Assembly: GCA_022453515.1 (NCBI GenBank)
Contig: JAJNNY010000131.1
Location: 1-30,255, forward strand
DNA length: 30,255 nucleotides
Source of the DNA: Astrocystis sublimbata
Lineage: Eukaryota; Ascomycota; Sordariomycetes; Xylariales; Xylariaceae
Direction: 5' to 3'
Shown: positions 1-11,021 of the stretch, piece by piece
Position numbering within the stretch: the first letter of the stretch is position 1
How the letters are laid out: every line of letters starts with the position of its first letter
The notes under the pieces: model-generated
Seen by the model: only the letters and a program-made list of their open reading frames with translations
Told to the model about the DNA's origin: nothing
Database searches by the model: none
Program-made: the position numbers and the translations under genes

Positions 1-1079
1 AGGGCTGCACCGCTACAGGACCACCTGCTCCAGCTCCGGACACTTGGATGGAAGCCTTGGAAGCATCATCAGCGCCGCCTGATTGAGGCTTAGCGCCCAC
101 TATAGCGTGGTCCCACCCCGCTGGGACGCTGTAGATGCCTTATGCTGGGCCAATCAGAGGGCTGGGTGCCGCTGCCTCGGAGTTGACATCACCCCGCCCC
201 GTCTTATCGCATCTATCAGAGTTACCCACCTGTGCCGAATGTGTCCGAAAGCGATAGTGTCTGCCGCAGGTACCCGCGGACGCCGATCTATAAATGCGTT
301 ATCGTCCTCGTCCTCAATGCGCATAGATGAGAAATGATCCATAGAGCAGAGCAGGTTCAAAATAATACGAGCGTAGATGATTATAATCAACGTGGATGCC
401 AAATTTGTTGTTGAATCTCCTCATTTGCTCTATGATATCGTGTTCTATCAGTTGCTCCCAAGTACACGTCGCAACAGCGCGGCGGAGTTTGACGACGCTC
501 AACTCCCTTAAACCCGGCCAAGCCTTCATTCCAGTTCCCGCATAACCGCAGCAAGCCCGCCCTGAATCGTCATTTCCAACGCTGCCTTAGACTTGGCCAT
601 TGGCCATCTAACTACCACAAATCAAGAGAACCGAATCGAAAACAAATGAATGACAGGAACGGCGTTGGTTGAAGCAACCCCCCAGTTTTGCAACTTTTTC
701 TAGTCCGAGCGAGAACCATCCCCGTTCGCCCCCTTTTTGGTATAACCATTACCGTTGCCGTTGAGCAGGAACCTTCTATTTAAACACAAGGAAAGTTGAG
801 AAAGAGAAAAGCATAGGAAATCATCGCAGGGTTGAATAAAGTCCGAGCAAAGCAAAGAAGTACGCGATGCTCCGCCTCCTCGAGGTAAAATGCGAGCTTA
901 TGAAAAGGGAGGGCTGGTCCAGGGTTACGTGATGATACATGCATGCATGGGCCAGCTGCGGCTGCATCGACTCAGCCAGGCCAGTGCAGCGCGATGGTGC
1001 AACGCGATGATCGCGACACCTTCATCCCAGCCTCAGCATCCCAGACTCGCTCGCGCTGTGAGGAGGGACAGCGACCTCT
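1..1079. other. Left-edge stretch without a supportable gene
   Basis: Short open frames occur on both strands, but none has a recognisable motif or a convincing intron pattern. All three plus-strand frames are open for the first 70-90 bases, so the tail of a gene entering from the left cannot be excluded or assigned to a frame. The part next to 1080 would be the 3' flank of the small minus-strand gene. Confidence 0.4.
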
Positions 1080-1467
1080 TTATATTAATACTGCTCATCT
1101 CGTATTAGTCAATACTCTTCACATTTGGGCCTCACATTTGAAAAATAAGAACTTGATAGGTGGATATTCTCCTAACCATGGGATAAAAGCAAGATGTGCG
1201 GGTTTGCGTGTGCATGTTGTGAGTTTGTGGTTGTGGTTGTGTCTGCTCACCCGACTTCTTCCCCGGCATGAAGCCGCCCGGCAGGGGGTCCGGGTAGTTG
1301 ATCTCGGCCACGGCCTGCTTCGAGCCCGTCATGGTCGGGTAGCGCCGCGCCGCGATCGACACCGTCACCGGCGGCAGCGGCGGGTGGGGCTTGTCCGAGC
1401 TGTATGTCGACGTCGATGTCGATGTGGACGTTGTGGTGCTGGGCTGTTTCTGAGCTGAGTAAGACAT
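1080..1467 (-). CDS. Small Ser/Thr- and Pro-rich protein, two exons, function unknown
   Basis: I do not recognise the family. The model starts at the ATG at 1467 (A at -3). An in-frame ATG at 1524 would add 19 residues. Exon 1 (1467-1251) has a Ser/Thr run (STSTSTST), a Pro stretch (PHPPLPP) and a more protein-like core containing VTVSIAARRYPTMTG and DPLPGGFMPGKK. It ends at a good donor, GTGAGC (1250-1245). The preferred intron (1250-1091, 160 bp) has a GACTAAT branch-like site and a GCAG acceptor; exon 2 adds only a few residues before TAA at 1082-1080. An alternative acceptor (TTAG, near 1172) gives a different short tail. The core looks coding and the unspliced continuation does not, so the gene is likely, but its 3' end is uncertain. 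Product about 75 aa, with no signal peptide or membrane segment. Confidence 0.5.
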
Positions 1468-3296
1468 GGTCTTGTTGCTGATGCTGAAGATGTCGAAGGG
1501 CAGTGCAGCTTGGAGTATGGGCATTTCACAGTAGAGATTCAGGTGGTATCAGAGTGCGTGCAATTGGATTCCAAGTGCTTTTGTAGTTGAGGATTTGTTT
1601 TTGAAAGTTAAGCAATAATTACTCGAGATATCTCACTCAACCTTGAAGGAATGCGGCTGTATCTATATATATAGCATAAGGCTATATATACGAGATAGCA
1701 CATCGATATGTATAGATATAGAATCGCGGCATTGAAACCCCCCATGTTGCTTACCAGTCGCACAACAGCAGGCTGCCCTATGCGCAGCGGCGGCGGCGAC
1801 ACATGGGGGTGAGATGTGTGATTTGCTGTGCGAAGGGTGAGATGACAAGATGGGACGGTGACATGGGCCGTGGATGGCATCCCATGATGGTGAAATTGGA
1901 CGACAGATCGCCTCGCGGTGCAACACAGAAGTACAGACTTACATGACATGCCTCGACGACACACAGAGCCTACCGAAATGGGATCATGGAGCGCAGCGTG
2001 CTGCTCGTGTCTGTATTCTGTGTTTCTCGAAGACTTCTGCCTGATGACAGCCAACGTGGGCGGACAGGGTAGGAGAATGCGACTCGGTGACCACGATACC
2101 ACGCCACTACTGCGACCTCGCACGACTTGCTGCTGCCGTCACCGACTTCGCAAATTTTCTAATCTCGACGTGATCGATGTCTCGCCGCCTCTTGCTGCTC
2201 GTCGGACTGCGAGCGTGGTGCTCATGGCTGGATAGAGATTACTTACTCTTCTTTTTTTCCCTCTCCTGCGCATTACGCAACTCGATGTGCGTGCGACGTA
2301 AGCGTTGACGTACCATTGTCGAGCCTGAGCTGTCTTAGCTCTCGCTTTCAACGACGGCGATTGGTGCAGCTGCAGAGCCAGCACATGGCATCTCTGGCTC
2401 TCTCTCGGTGGCCTAAGGCGAGTAAGACGTGCGATGCTACCGACTTGCAGCAGGTGAGATTCTAGCTTTTCGGTGACCAAGGCAAAATCGAGGCAGAGAG
2501 GATGCCGATTACAGTCGCGGGGTTACATTAGCCCACTCGACGTCGACGAATATGGGTAAAAGTCCTGCGTGGTTGTCGCGGAATAGGTATGCCGAGAGAG
2601 AAAGATGACGAACTGGCGACGTGTAAGTCGGATTACTATCGTCCCTCGAGATCAATTGAGACGCCTAAAACTTTAAGGGACCTGGGGGCCTGGCGGGCCT
2701 GGCAACCTGGATAGCTGGTACCTACAAACCCCGCCTATGAGTGAGCTCATGGACAGGCACACATGGATGGCAGGTACTATGATAGCTGCATGAGGGCAGG
2801 CAAGGCCCACCGGCTCAGCTCCAGGTCGGTCTGCCCCAGTGTAGGGGTACCTACAGAGGTAAAGCAAAGTACCGCGTAGGCCACCCCGGCTTCGCCTAGC
2901 CGAGGTGTACCCTACCCTCCCTGTCAGCACCTTCTTAGCATCGCTACTAGCCTTGCGTCTGTCTGGCGGTCGCTTAACGAAATGACGTGAAGCGGGAGCT
3001 TTCCGTTGGTCATTCTTCCCACCCCCAACAACGCCCATATCGCCCACATCGCACAGCAGCTCGACGGCATTCCGCGCCCACGCCCATTGCGCTTCTAGCC
3101 CCCCTCGGCGCGCCATCGAGTCTCCCCTCACCGCCATTCCCGCATATGACGACCCGAACCCATCCATCCCCGAATGCGCCCGACCCTTCTGTGACCTGAC
3201 TCACCCAGTGGGAGCCGAGCCGTGGGCTGACGTGCCCATCGACACCACATCGCATCGCGCCTCTCTCCCTCCCACTCCCCGCCTTTCTGCGGTGGA
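1468..3296. other. Divergent intergenic region upstream of the small gene and the SPO7-like gene
   Basis: This 1.8 kb segment separates two divergent starts and probably holds both promoters. It contains an AT-rich palindrome CTATATATATAG (1663-1674) followed by a second TATATATA run. It also has spaced CCTGG repeats around 2680-2710, and a TGACGT element near 2983 upstream of the SPO7-like gene. Open frames on both strands (up to 171 codons) have biased composition typical of chance frames in GC-rich DNA and show no domain. Confidence 0.5.
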
Positions 3297-4646
3297 ATGG
3301 CCGACTCGAACCTCGACTCCATCGTCAAGGGCGCACCCCAGCCCGGCCATGACCTCAAATCCTCGCCCGTCGGCACCAGCGGTGTCGACCCCTCCGCCGC
3401 CTCCAAGACCGCCGACCCCCTGCACAATGCCCCGAGCTCGCCCTCCATGATCTACCTCAACATGCTGATCCTCGAGGCTTCCCTGCGTGCCCAGTATCTG
3501 GCTCTGCGCGCCCGCCGCCGGAAACACACCTTCTTCCTCAGTCTGCTGAGTCTGTGGCTCACGGGCTTTGGGTACGCGCTGTTCTTGGCGCCGCGCGAGG
3601 ACGGCAGCGGCGTGGGTGGGTCGGTCTACTGGGTCGTCGACATGTCGGAGAAGGTGTGCTTCATTGGCGGCATCGTCACGGGCATTTTGGTCTGGGCCAC
3701 GGGCATCTGGGACCGTGGCATCCGCTGGCCGCGGCGCTGGTTCGCCATCACGAATCGGGGCTTGCGCGGTTTCAATTGCAAGCTGGTCATCATGAAGCGA
3801 CCCTGGCTCGTCGAGATCATGTCAACCCTCACATTTTTCTTCACCTACGGCGCGTACTCGCACACGACGGGCCAGTATCGCTTCGTGGACCCAGGCGTGC
3901 TACGCGAGGTCGACAGGGAGCTGAACCTCGGACGCAAGGAACACCCGCAGCTCCCCTTCATCAACAGCAGCGACGAGGAGAAAGGCGGTCACGAGGAAGA
4001 CCTGGCGCCGGGCGGCGACTACGTCAAGCTCCTGCTCTGGCCGAAGCCCTTCTCGGCCAACTTCCGAGAGAACTGGGAGATCTACCGCAACGAGTACTGG
4101 GAGCGCGAGAACGAGCGGCGCGCTCTTCTGGGGAAAAAGCTGCAGGCGCGCGACAGGGGGATCGCGAAGCAGCAGCGCGGCTGGTTCTGGTGGCTCCCCG
4201 GCCGGCGGCGCAGGGCGGAGGAGAAGGTGCAGCACAGCGCCATCCATACCGAGCACGAGAGGAGCAACCACAACAACAGCCACCACCACAATCGCACATC
4301 GGCCATCATGAAGGAAAGCAAGCGCGCGCGCAGCGGCAGCGGCACGATCAGGAGAGGTAGCACCTCGGCCGGCTCGTCGCGGGCGTCGACGCCGCCGGTG
4401 ATGACGACGACGGCAAACGACTCGGACGACCCGGGGGCCATCATCAGCCGCAAGGCGAGCACGGGGTCCAATGCGTCGGACAGCAAGAGGCGGAAGAAGC
4501 AGGCGGCTAGTAAGGCGGCCAAGTCGCAGCGCGGACCCGGCGGACACGGACACGGACACGACTCGTCGTCGGCGGCGCCCGAGAACCCGTCGCCGCTGGC
4601 GAGGGGTAGTAGTGTTGAGGGCGAGAGCGTGGGTAGCGTGTGGTAA
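3297..4646 (+). CDS. SPO7: Spo7-like regulatory subunit of the Nem1-Spo7 lipin phosphatase complex
   Basis: Intronless, 449 aa. In the known family, Spo7 is an ER/nuclear-envelope membrane protein that binds the phosphatase Nem1. The complex dephosphorylates the lipin Pah1 and so steers phosphatidate towards triacylglycerol instead of membrane phospholipid. Seen here: a disordered N-terminus (1-50), a conserved-looking block at about 51-75 (IYLNMLILEASLRAQ, then basic RARRRKH), a first membrane segment at about 78-98, a short loop, a second at about 120-138, and a conserved domain at about 139-200 with RWFAITNRGLRGFN and MKRPWLVE. The tail from about 215 is low complexity: acidic, then Arg/Lys-rich, then His/Asn- and Ser-rich with a GHGHGHD repeat. 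It makes the protein much longer than budding-yeast Spo7 (about 260 aa), as is common in filamentous fungi. The start at 3297 is the first ATG of the frame and has G at -3. Confidence 0.85.
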   Translation: MADSNLDSIVKGAPQPGHDLKSSPVGTSGVDPSAASKTADPLHNAPSSPSMIYLNMLILEASLRAQYLALRARRRKHTFFLSLLSLWLTGFGYALFLAPREDGSGVGGSVYWVVDMSEKVCFIGGIVTGILVWATGIWDRGIRWPRRWFAITNRGLRGFNCKLVIMKRPWLVEIMSTLTFFFTYGAYSHTTGQYRFVDPGVLREVDRELNLGRKEHPQLPFINSSDEEKGGHEEDLAPGGDYVKLLLWPKPFSANFRENWEIYRNEYWERENERRALLGKKLQARDRGIAKQQRGWFWWLPGRRRRAEEKVQHSAIHTEHERSNHNNSHHHNRTSAIMKESKRARSGSGTIRRGSTSAGSSRASTPPVMTTTANDSDDPGAIISRKASTGSNASDSKRRKKQAASKAAKSQRGPGGHGHGHDSSSAAPENPSPLARGSSVEGESVGSVW

Positions 4647-5893
4647 CATCCATGCCTAGTCTGGGTATCTATTTACTTATTTACATACTCTCCTGGGGGG
4701 GATAGAGGGAAATAAATTTACTACATAATTACATTTATATTGCCGACCTACGTGCTCATGTGTACGCAAGTATGCAGACGTGATGTAATGACTTGAATGT
4801 TGTTCTCGAGGCTTGTATTATTAGGCATGTTTGCCTACTTACCTAGGTAGGTAGAGTTGCGTGAGGGCATTGGGATGTTGGGTCTTTTAGTATGAACTGA
4901 TGCGCTTCTATCTTAAGATACGAATTAAGCAGGATTGGAGATCTGCAGTTGAATTGACGATTATAGCGGCAGCTGCTAGTGCACCTACAGGCGCTACTAC
5001 TGAACTGAATTGCCACCTGCAGCATTGCCATGTGCGCATAAGGCTGAATTCAACGTCATGTTAGTTGAAACAACAATCCTAGATGATAAGGTTGGGTGTT
5101 ACCTAAACATTCAATTCCTTTTACCTTAGGTAAGTACTTACCCAGGTATACATTTTCCATTTTCTAGGTGGGCAGGCATTATACGTCAGGGCCTCTGGAG
5201 GCAGTCGCGAGGGATAACAGGTAAGTTGTGTTGTACTACCTTGCACAGGAGCTAAGCCACGGGCTACCAGCTCGCCAGCCACCTTTCTCTTCTCTTCCAT
5301 ACATGTACCTATATGTACTTAGTCTATCTCCCTGCATCATCAACTTACCTTTCCCTTGCTTCCGCAATTCGGCTGTCGGTTTCTCGGAGGTTGCGCTCGC
5401 CCGTTCTGTGTCTATCTGGCCAGACATGTCTACAATCTGTGTACTACTCGCTCCGCCGTGTATGCTGCCATTGTAGCCGAATGTCTCTCTCTTCATCTTT
5501 GATTTTCCCCCACCATCCATTCTGATCACTCATTTATATATACAAGCACCCGACCAGACCCCCGACAGCTTCCGCCAACCTTGGCGTCGCGTCGCGCTAG
5601 TCGCCAAGCAACCCCATGAACCATACTGCACAGGCTCCAACCGCTGTGACATAATTACACCCCACCTGCGCGTGACGATCGTCATCGACCGGCTGCTGCA
5701 GCTCCTGTCCACAGCGACCCGCGACGACCTCAGGCGGCCACCTCGGTCCCGTCTGGTGAGCGACGCCAATTGCACCCACCAGGCTGAGGCGAACCGTCGA
5801 CATTGGACACTCACTAAGGAACGGCGACACCACCGTAGACATCCACCCGTCCCGCCGCTTCTTCTCACCACCGTCGCCGACGCGGCCCGCGTC
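4647..5893. other. Intergenic region between the SPO7-like gene and the phosphatase gene
   Basis: Contains the 3' flank of the SPO7-like gene (AT-rich, with AATAAA at about 4711) and the promoter and leader of the phosphatase gene. A TATA-like TTTATATATA lies near 5534-5543, about 350 bp before the chosen ATG. The frame of the phosphatase is open upstream to 5672, but that extension is Arg/His-rich without a recognisable pattern and I treat it as leader. The palindrome at 4840 is listed separately. No gene seen. Confidence 0.5.
4840..4849. repeat. Palindrome TACCTAGGTA, dispersed intergenic motif
   Basis: A perfect 10-bp palindrome. Exact copies also occur at 7638-7647 and 22236-22245 (the last extended to GTACCTAGGTAC). 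Partial forms such as CTAGGTAG, TTAGGTAAG and ACCTAGGT recur near 5130, 7305, 10520, 21840 and 21998. All copies lie outside predicted coding exons. Function unknown. Confidence 0.6.
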
Positions 5894-6979
5894 ATGTCCA
5901 GCATGCCCTCCGCCGACTCCGGCACCGCGAGGCCTGCCGCCCCGTATACCCTCGGCATACCCGCCCCGCCCTCCATCCCCATCGTCTACACCCAGTGGCA
6001 GTCCCCCATGAAGGTCGTCCCGCGCTACGATGACATCGACCCGGCTGAGCTCAGTCCCGACGACCTGGCCATCATCACCCGCAACAGCAGCCCCCAGACT
6101 GCCGACGACTCCTGCCTCACCTGGAAGTACGAGAGCCGCCGCCAGGCTCAGCCCATCCTTGACTTCCTCTACCTCGGCCCCTCCTCCATCGCACGCGACC
6201 GCGCCTGGCTGCGCGAGCACGGCATCACCATGGTCCTCGCCGTCCGCGACACCCGCCAGGCGAGCCTCAATCTCATGGCCGTCGACAAAGTCGCCGCCGA
6301 GCTGCGCATCGAGGCCCGCTACGTCGACGTCCCTGGCGACCACAAACTAGTCAGCTGTTTTCCCCACGCCATTCACCTCATCAACGAACACATGCTGCGT
6401 ATCTACCACGAGCAGGCCGTCCACGTCTCCGGCCCCGACACCACTAGTATGGTGCTCGACGAGTCCAAATTCAACGGCGGCAAGGTCTTGGTCGTCTGCG
6501 AGACGGGCAACGACCGCTCCGCCAGCGTCGTCGGCGCCTACCTCATCGCCGTCTTCGGCATGGCCGCCGCTACCGCCCTAGTCTTCCTCGTGCGCATCCG
6601 TTTCTGCGTCTCCCTTGGCGAAGACCAGAAGAATGCGTTGCGCAACTTCGAAGACATCTTGGTGGCACGGCGCGATGTGCATCAACACGAGCACCAGGTT
6701 GCCAGCGCCCCTTCTCATGGGTGTGGCCTTGCCGGTCATGGGGGCGATGGGTCTCGACTCGGGGCTGCAACGAGAACAACCACCACAAAGCGCGGTATCG
6801 ACACCATGCAATACGATGACGAGGGAAGCGGAAATGGCGGTGACGGAACCATGGACCTCAGCGGCAATGTCAACGTGGCGCAGGAACAACGGCCGCAATT
6901 CAATTACGACCACGAACGCTTCCGAGATCGGGACGGGGGCCGTGCGGGTTCGGCACCCTTCATCGACGAGGGCTACTAG
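5894..6979 (+). CDS. Dual-specificity/STYX-like protein phosphatase
   Basis: Intronless, 361 aa. The core at about 80-255 has the layout of an atypical dual-specificity phosphatase. It starts with a Q-PILDFLYLGPSSIARD strand, continues with HGITMVLAVRD, a segment with Asp149 (VPGDHK) at the likely general-acid position, and a helix (HAIHLINEHM). The signature loop is C-E-T-G-N-D-R followed by SAS: Cys202 and Arg208 fit Cx5R, so the site is probably catalytic. The His that usually precedes the Cys is Val here, and the loop resembles the STYX branch. The C-terminal 100 residues are low complexity (His, Gly, Thr, Asp rich). ATG 5894 is chosen because the ordered sequence follows it; an in-frame ATG lies upstream at 5672. 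The substrate cannot be inferred from sequence. The neighbour on the left is the Nem1-Spo7 subunit, but no functional link is implied. Confidence 0.75.
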   Translation: MSSMPSADSGTARPAAPYTLGIPAPPSIPIVYTQWQSPMKVVPRYDDIDPAELSPDDLAIITRNSSPQTADDSCLTWKYESRRQAQPILDFLYLGPSSIARDRAWLREHGITMVLAVRDTRQASLNLMAVDKVAAELRIEARYVDVPGDHKLVSCFPHAIHLINEHMLRIYHEQAVHVSGPDTTSMVLDESKFNGGKVLVVCETGNDRSASVVGAYLIAVFGMAAATALVFLVRIRFCVSLGEDQKNALRNFEDILVARRDVHQHEHQVASAPSHGCGLAGHGGDGSRLGAATRTTTTKRGIDTMQYDDEGSGNGGDGTMDLSGNVNVAQEQRPQFNYDHERFRDRDGGRAGSAPFIDEGY

Positions 6980-8341
6980 GAATAAGTTTGCGAGCAGGGG
7001 CACGAGCACGAGCATCACTAATGCTGCGGGCTATCGATATTGCTCGGCCGGCCTCGGCTTCGGATTCGGACATGAGCAAGACATCAACAAAGACATAGCA
7101 TCGTGAGAGAAGGGAAGAGCCAAGGCGTTTCGCGTTTACGAGGTTGAGGTTGAGGTTGGCATTAAGGGCGTTATGGTTAAGGCTATGATATTGGTTTGGG
7201 TTTTGCGCCACCTTTAAGTGCTTGGGTTGGTTGGGTTGGAGTTCCGTGGTCTGGCTTCATACACTACTATTATACACTATTATACCCCACTACTACCAGG
7301 TGCTTAGGTAGGCATTGTTCTTTGTTTCCTTGCTTCCTTGTTTCTCTGCTTGTTACGCAGATCTCGGCTCTGGTATTGGTGTTGGTGGTTTTGACCGGGC
7401 TAGGTCTGCGTCTAGGTCCAGTCAGGATCTTGGTCGGGGTCTTGCTATGGAAACCAAGAATAAGGTTAGTTGGTAGAATACTTACTCCAATTACTCACAC
7501 CTGGATTACGAGGGAAGTATTGTGATATTGCCTGCATAAGGATGATTAATTAAGAGCATCCCCATTTTCTGTGATTAGTTTTATCAAAGCAGGTTCTGGC
7601 CAGTCTTTAAGATGGTACATGCAATTCATCGCTACGCTACCTAGGTAAAGGTGAGCTGCCACATGCAGATTCCGTTTTCATCCTTGAAACATGGAAATAT
7701 CATTCAAACACGATGTTCATCATTGACAGTGGCGGTGGTGACAAAACGCCTGGCCGACAACAGTCTTAGCCTTCCAGATTCACATCAAAATCAAATCAAG
7801 TTATTTCGTCGAGTCGGAAGCGCGGCAGCTGAAATGGCGCATTAAACCCTGGCATCTGGGTGGGTGATCATTAGAGTGCTCCTATGGTCAATGTCACTTG
7901 GCGATTCGCGGGGGATGTATGTCGCTAACTTGGCGAGACATCAGGAGCTGCGCCGCGCCCCTTCCCTTCCCCTTGTGACAACGGGATAAGTTGGTAGTAC
8001 ATAGTAATCCCACTGCGCTGTTCCCAACATTGGTATACTTTTTGGTCACGGTAATCTTTGGCGTGATGTGGTCTGACAGGGCAAGTTCGACAGCTCGGGT
8101 TGACCTCCTTCAAGAGTGGATGGCCTGCACTTCGAGGGGAAGCATGGGGCGCTGGTTGATACTGCGGCATGGTGTTGCCTGTGCAGGAGAGGAAATGTCA
8201 TCCGACTTTCGAGGGCTGTCGCGAAGAGGTGTAGCATGCATATACCGTTAGTTCTCTCAAGGAAATAACGGCGTCGTTCTTCCGTGGCAGGAGCCATATT
8301 CTAAGAGGCTATTCAATAATCTTGGAAACAATCTGCTGCGC
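6980..8341. other. Convergent intergenic region
   Basis: Lies between the 3' ends of the phosphatase gene (plus) and the 531-aa gene (minus). It holds a GAGGTT x3 microrepeat at about 7142-7159, CT-rich tracts around 7320-7350 and a TACCTAGGTA palindrome at 7638-7647. Short open frames have no recognisable content. Confidence 0.5.
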
Positions 8342-10042
8342 TTATCTGGGAGAAGCGCCGTCCTTATGCTGGAGGAACTTCAAGATGGGAGACAACTCGT
8401 GAACCTCTAAGTCTATCTCCTCGGGCGACTCTGCTTGTGCCAGTGCCAGCTCCACTGTCTGTTCCAGCTCTGCTTGTTGGGGTTGGAAGTCCAGCGTCTG
8501 CTCGAGCTCCGCTTGTTCGAAGTTCAGTATCTTCTCAAGCTCCTCCGCTCGGTGTTCATGCCTTGGGCTGTCGCGGAACACCCTACGACTGAGCTCCTGG
8601 GCGCTGTAGAAATGGCCAGATCGCAGAGAATCCTTGTCCTGGAGATAGATCCTGATAGCTGGGGAGATGATCCCGCCCGTCTTCGCTACCGAATCAAGAG
8701 CTCTCGCCAGATGCCGGCGATAGCACCTGACCTGCTGGAACTCCTCTATGCCTCTGTACAACCACGCCCCCTCGCCCGGCAAGCCCAAGAGGTTGACCGA
8801 GCGCGGATCCGGTATGACCTTGGCGTAGAAATGCACCAGCAGCGCCGTGTACGTCGCCAGCAACGCCACCTGATCCGCGGGCGGAAAGACGTGTGTGTAG
8901 AAATACTTGCCGTTCATCTGCGAATACGCGAGTTTTATGATGTGCCAGACACTGAGGACGTATTGCGTCGTAGTTTTGTAGAACGCTCTATCGCTGGGGG
9001 AGTCGCTCCACTCGCGCTTAGGGAGGCACTGCAGGAACGCCGCTGCCCACGCGGTCACGGCCTGTCCGAGCCTCGGGGAGTACCGCTCGATCTGTCGCTG
9101 AGTGAGATGCATCTGCTTGGGCGTCCAGGATCGGCTCTGGAGAACGCCGACGGCTACGTCGGGGTCGAGGGGGACGCATATGGACGTGAATTTTAGCCCG
9201 TAGAAGTGGCAGTGAAGGGCCTAGGAGACAGGGTCGAATGGCGTTAGCATCTTGCGTATAAGCAAGGGAATTTTTATTATAGGTCAAGCATGGCTTGATA
9301 GACGCGTAAGAAACGACCAACTGACCTCCAAGACATCAAACTGTCTCTCGGCATGTTTATGTGCCTGCGCCTTAAGCGCTGCCCAGTCGAGGTTCTCGTC
9401 ACGGGGGTCTTTTGTTGGATCAAAACGCCAGATGACCGGCCTGTACACCAGCCTCTTGTACTCGTCACTATATACATGGGCGATGCGGAAGTCTCTCAAG
9501 ACGTTGATTATGTACGGGAGGCGGGCGTTGTAAAGCGTGTCGATGTCCCGATGAAGCCCTTGATGTAGTATCTGCAAATCAGCCGCGTGGAGTTTCGGAT
9601 GACCTGGGTAAACATGCGGACCGATGCAGAGCTTGAGTTCCCACGATTCCTCGCAGTGCTTGAGCTTGAGGGCGCCTGCGGTCGCTGCCTCTTCTTCGTT
9701 GCTTTTGGCTATCATCTGTGTACATGGGCTGTTGATAGGTGTTAGAGCGAGCCTGTCGAAAATGAAACACGCGCGTTCGTAGTTTTCCACGCCGACTGGA
9801 ACGAATAACGCGTATGGCTGGAATACGGGCTTGTTCTGTAGATCTGCGACTGGTGACAACGGCGATGCAGGGGAGTCCTGTCCCTTGATGAGCAGCTTCT
9901 TACGGATCATGGTCCTACGAAGTGATATATTGTCTCGTCTGAAGTTAGGCTTGCTTATCTTTGAGTTATCCTTGTTCGTTGGTCCTAGAGGGTTTTGATC
10001 ACGAGGCTTCCGCTCGTTGCGGGAAGATTTGGCGTTCGGCAT
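8342..10042 (-). CDS. Uncharacterised fungal protein, two exons, with C-terminal Glu/Gln-rich repeats
   Basis: I do not recognise the family. Exon 1 is 10042-9326 and exon 2 is 9220-8342. The intron (9325-9221, 105 bp) starts GTCAGT, has a TGCTAAC branch site and ends CTCCTAG. Joining in phase 0 restores a continuous frame of 531 aa (VLE|ALHCHFYGLKF). The ATG at 10042 is the first in the frame (A at -3). Residues 1-85 are basic and disordered. The middle is a mixed globular domain rich in aromatic residues (IGPHVYPGHPKLH, YRPVIWRFDPTKDPRDEN). Exon 2 has a largely helical region (SVWHIIKLAYSQMNGKYFY, LATYTALLVHFYAKV). The last 60 residues hold two imperfect copies of QAELEQTxxF/L, likely a coiled coil. 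No signal peptide or clear membrane anchor. It lies head-to-tail with the OTU-like gene upstream on the same strand, 979 bp away. Confidence 0.75.
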
Positions 10043-11021
10043 GATGGCCAGAGCTCCTGTCGAGCTGATGATCAATAACAAAGATTTGGGAATAGTCACT
10101 TAGGGTGCTAGCAATAAGATAAGTGTGGGATAGGTCACTTCCACAGGGTTTTGTTTTAAACTACAGTGGGCTGTGGTGAATGTTTTCATTTGCCACTGCA
10201 AGCATAGCCGCTCGCTCCATTCACTCTCCCTTGGCTTGGTGGTCTACCTGCCACAGTCTACAGTCACGCGGTGCTATGTGCCAGTAATAGTGTGTTGGTA
10301 GCAAGGGGATAGAGAGAGGGACAAGTTACACGGGAAAGAGTCATCGAACGGCTCTTCCAATCCTCAGCGCGTAACGTATCTCGCTGCTAACTTTTCTTGA
10401 GTGTGATAGGTCCGCAGACAGGTGACAGGGAAGCGTCTGAGCTTCATCACACGTTTGAGGTCGCGTCAGGTTCCACGACATGGACATGACATGGATAGCT
10501 TTCAGTGACCATTACCTTGACCTAGGTGCTTGAGCTCTGTAGGTGCACTGGCATTTGTCCCATTGTGTAGTCGAGACAGCTTGTTAGCTTTTGGTTGCCG
10601 CACTTAGTGCTGATTCACTACCCATGATGTCTTAAATGGAGATGTGGTGACACAAGTAGTAGCATGTCTTATTCAATGTTGTGGCACCTCCCCACGCACT
10701 GGTTAGCGTTAGGAGTAAGGTTCGTTAGCAGCTCTTTAGCGGTACAAGTTGATAAATGCTAATCAATAATAGACCTAATATCATGAGACATATTTCACTA
10801 TCTAGCAAGTATCAGCCCAAATGCAAGAAGTCAAAGAGTTCCGGATTGTAAAAATCACTATATAAGCTCATACTAAGCGTTGAATTCTAAAAGCTAATAT
10901 ATCATTGAAAAGTGAACACCTCGAGCCGAACTAGAAGTCATGGTTGTACTGAACTTCATGATCCTTTCCCCCTAAACCGATCCCTTTAGAACACGGAAGT
11001 TTCTTTAATTTAGATATCATC
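10043..11021. other. Intergenic region between two minus-strand genes
   Basis: No open frame of note on either strand. The right half (about 10740-10920) is AT-rich. It should contain the promoter of the 531-aa gene and the 3' flank of the OTU-like gene. A half-palindrome CCTAGGT lies near 10520. Nothing else seen. Confidence 0.5.

Noticed and set aside
2139..2480. 113-codon minus-strand frame
   Set aside because: Arg-rich, no motif; likely chance frame in promoter DNA.
3900..4649. 249-codon minus-strand open frame opposite the SPO7-like gene
   Set aside because: Arg/Ala/Val-rich shadow of a GC-rich coding region; the plus strand has a clear Spo7 pattern.
5597..6343. 248-codon minus-strand open frame opposite the phosphatase gene
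   Set aside because: Composition of an antisense shadow; the opposite strand carries the Cx5R phosphatase domain.
7142..7159. GAGGTT x3 and similar microrepeats
   Set aside because: Too short for a minisatellite or CRISPR array; no CRISPR is expected or seen in this eukaryotic DNA.
8435..9196. 253-codon plus-strand open frame opposite exon 2 of the 531-aa gene
   Set aside because: The minus-strand frame joins exon 1 through a good intron, and the plus frame has no motif.
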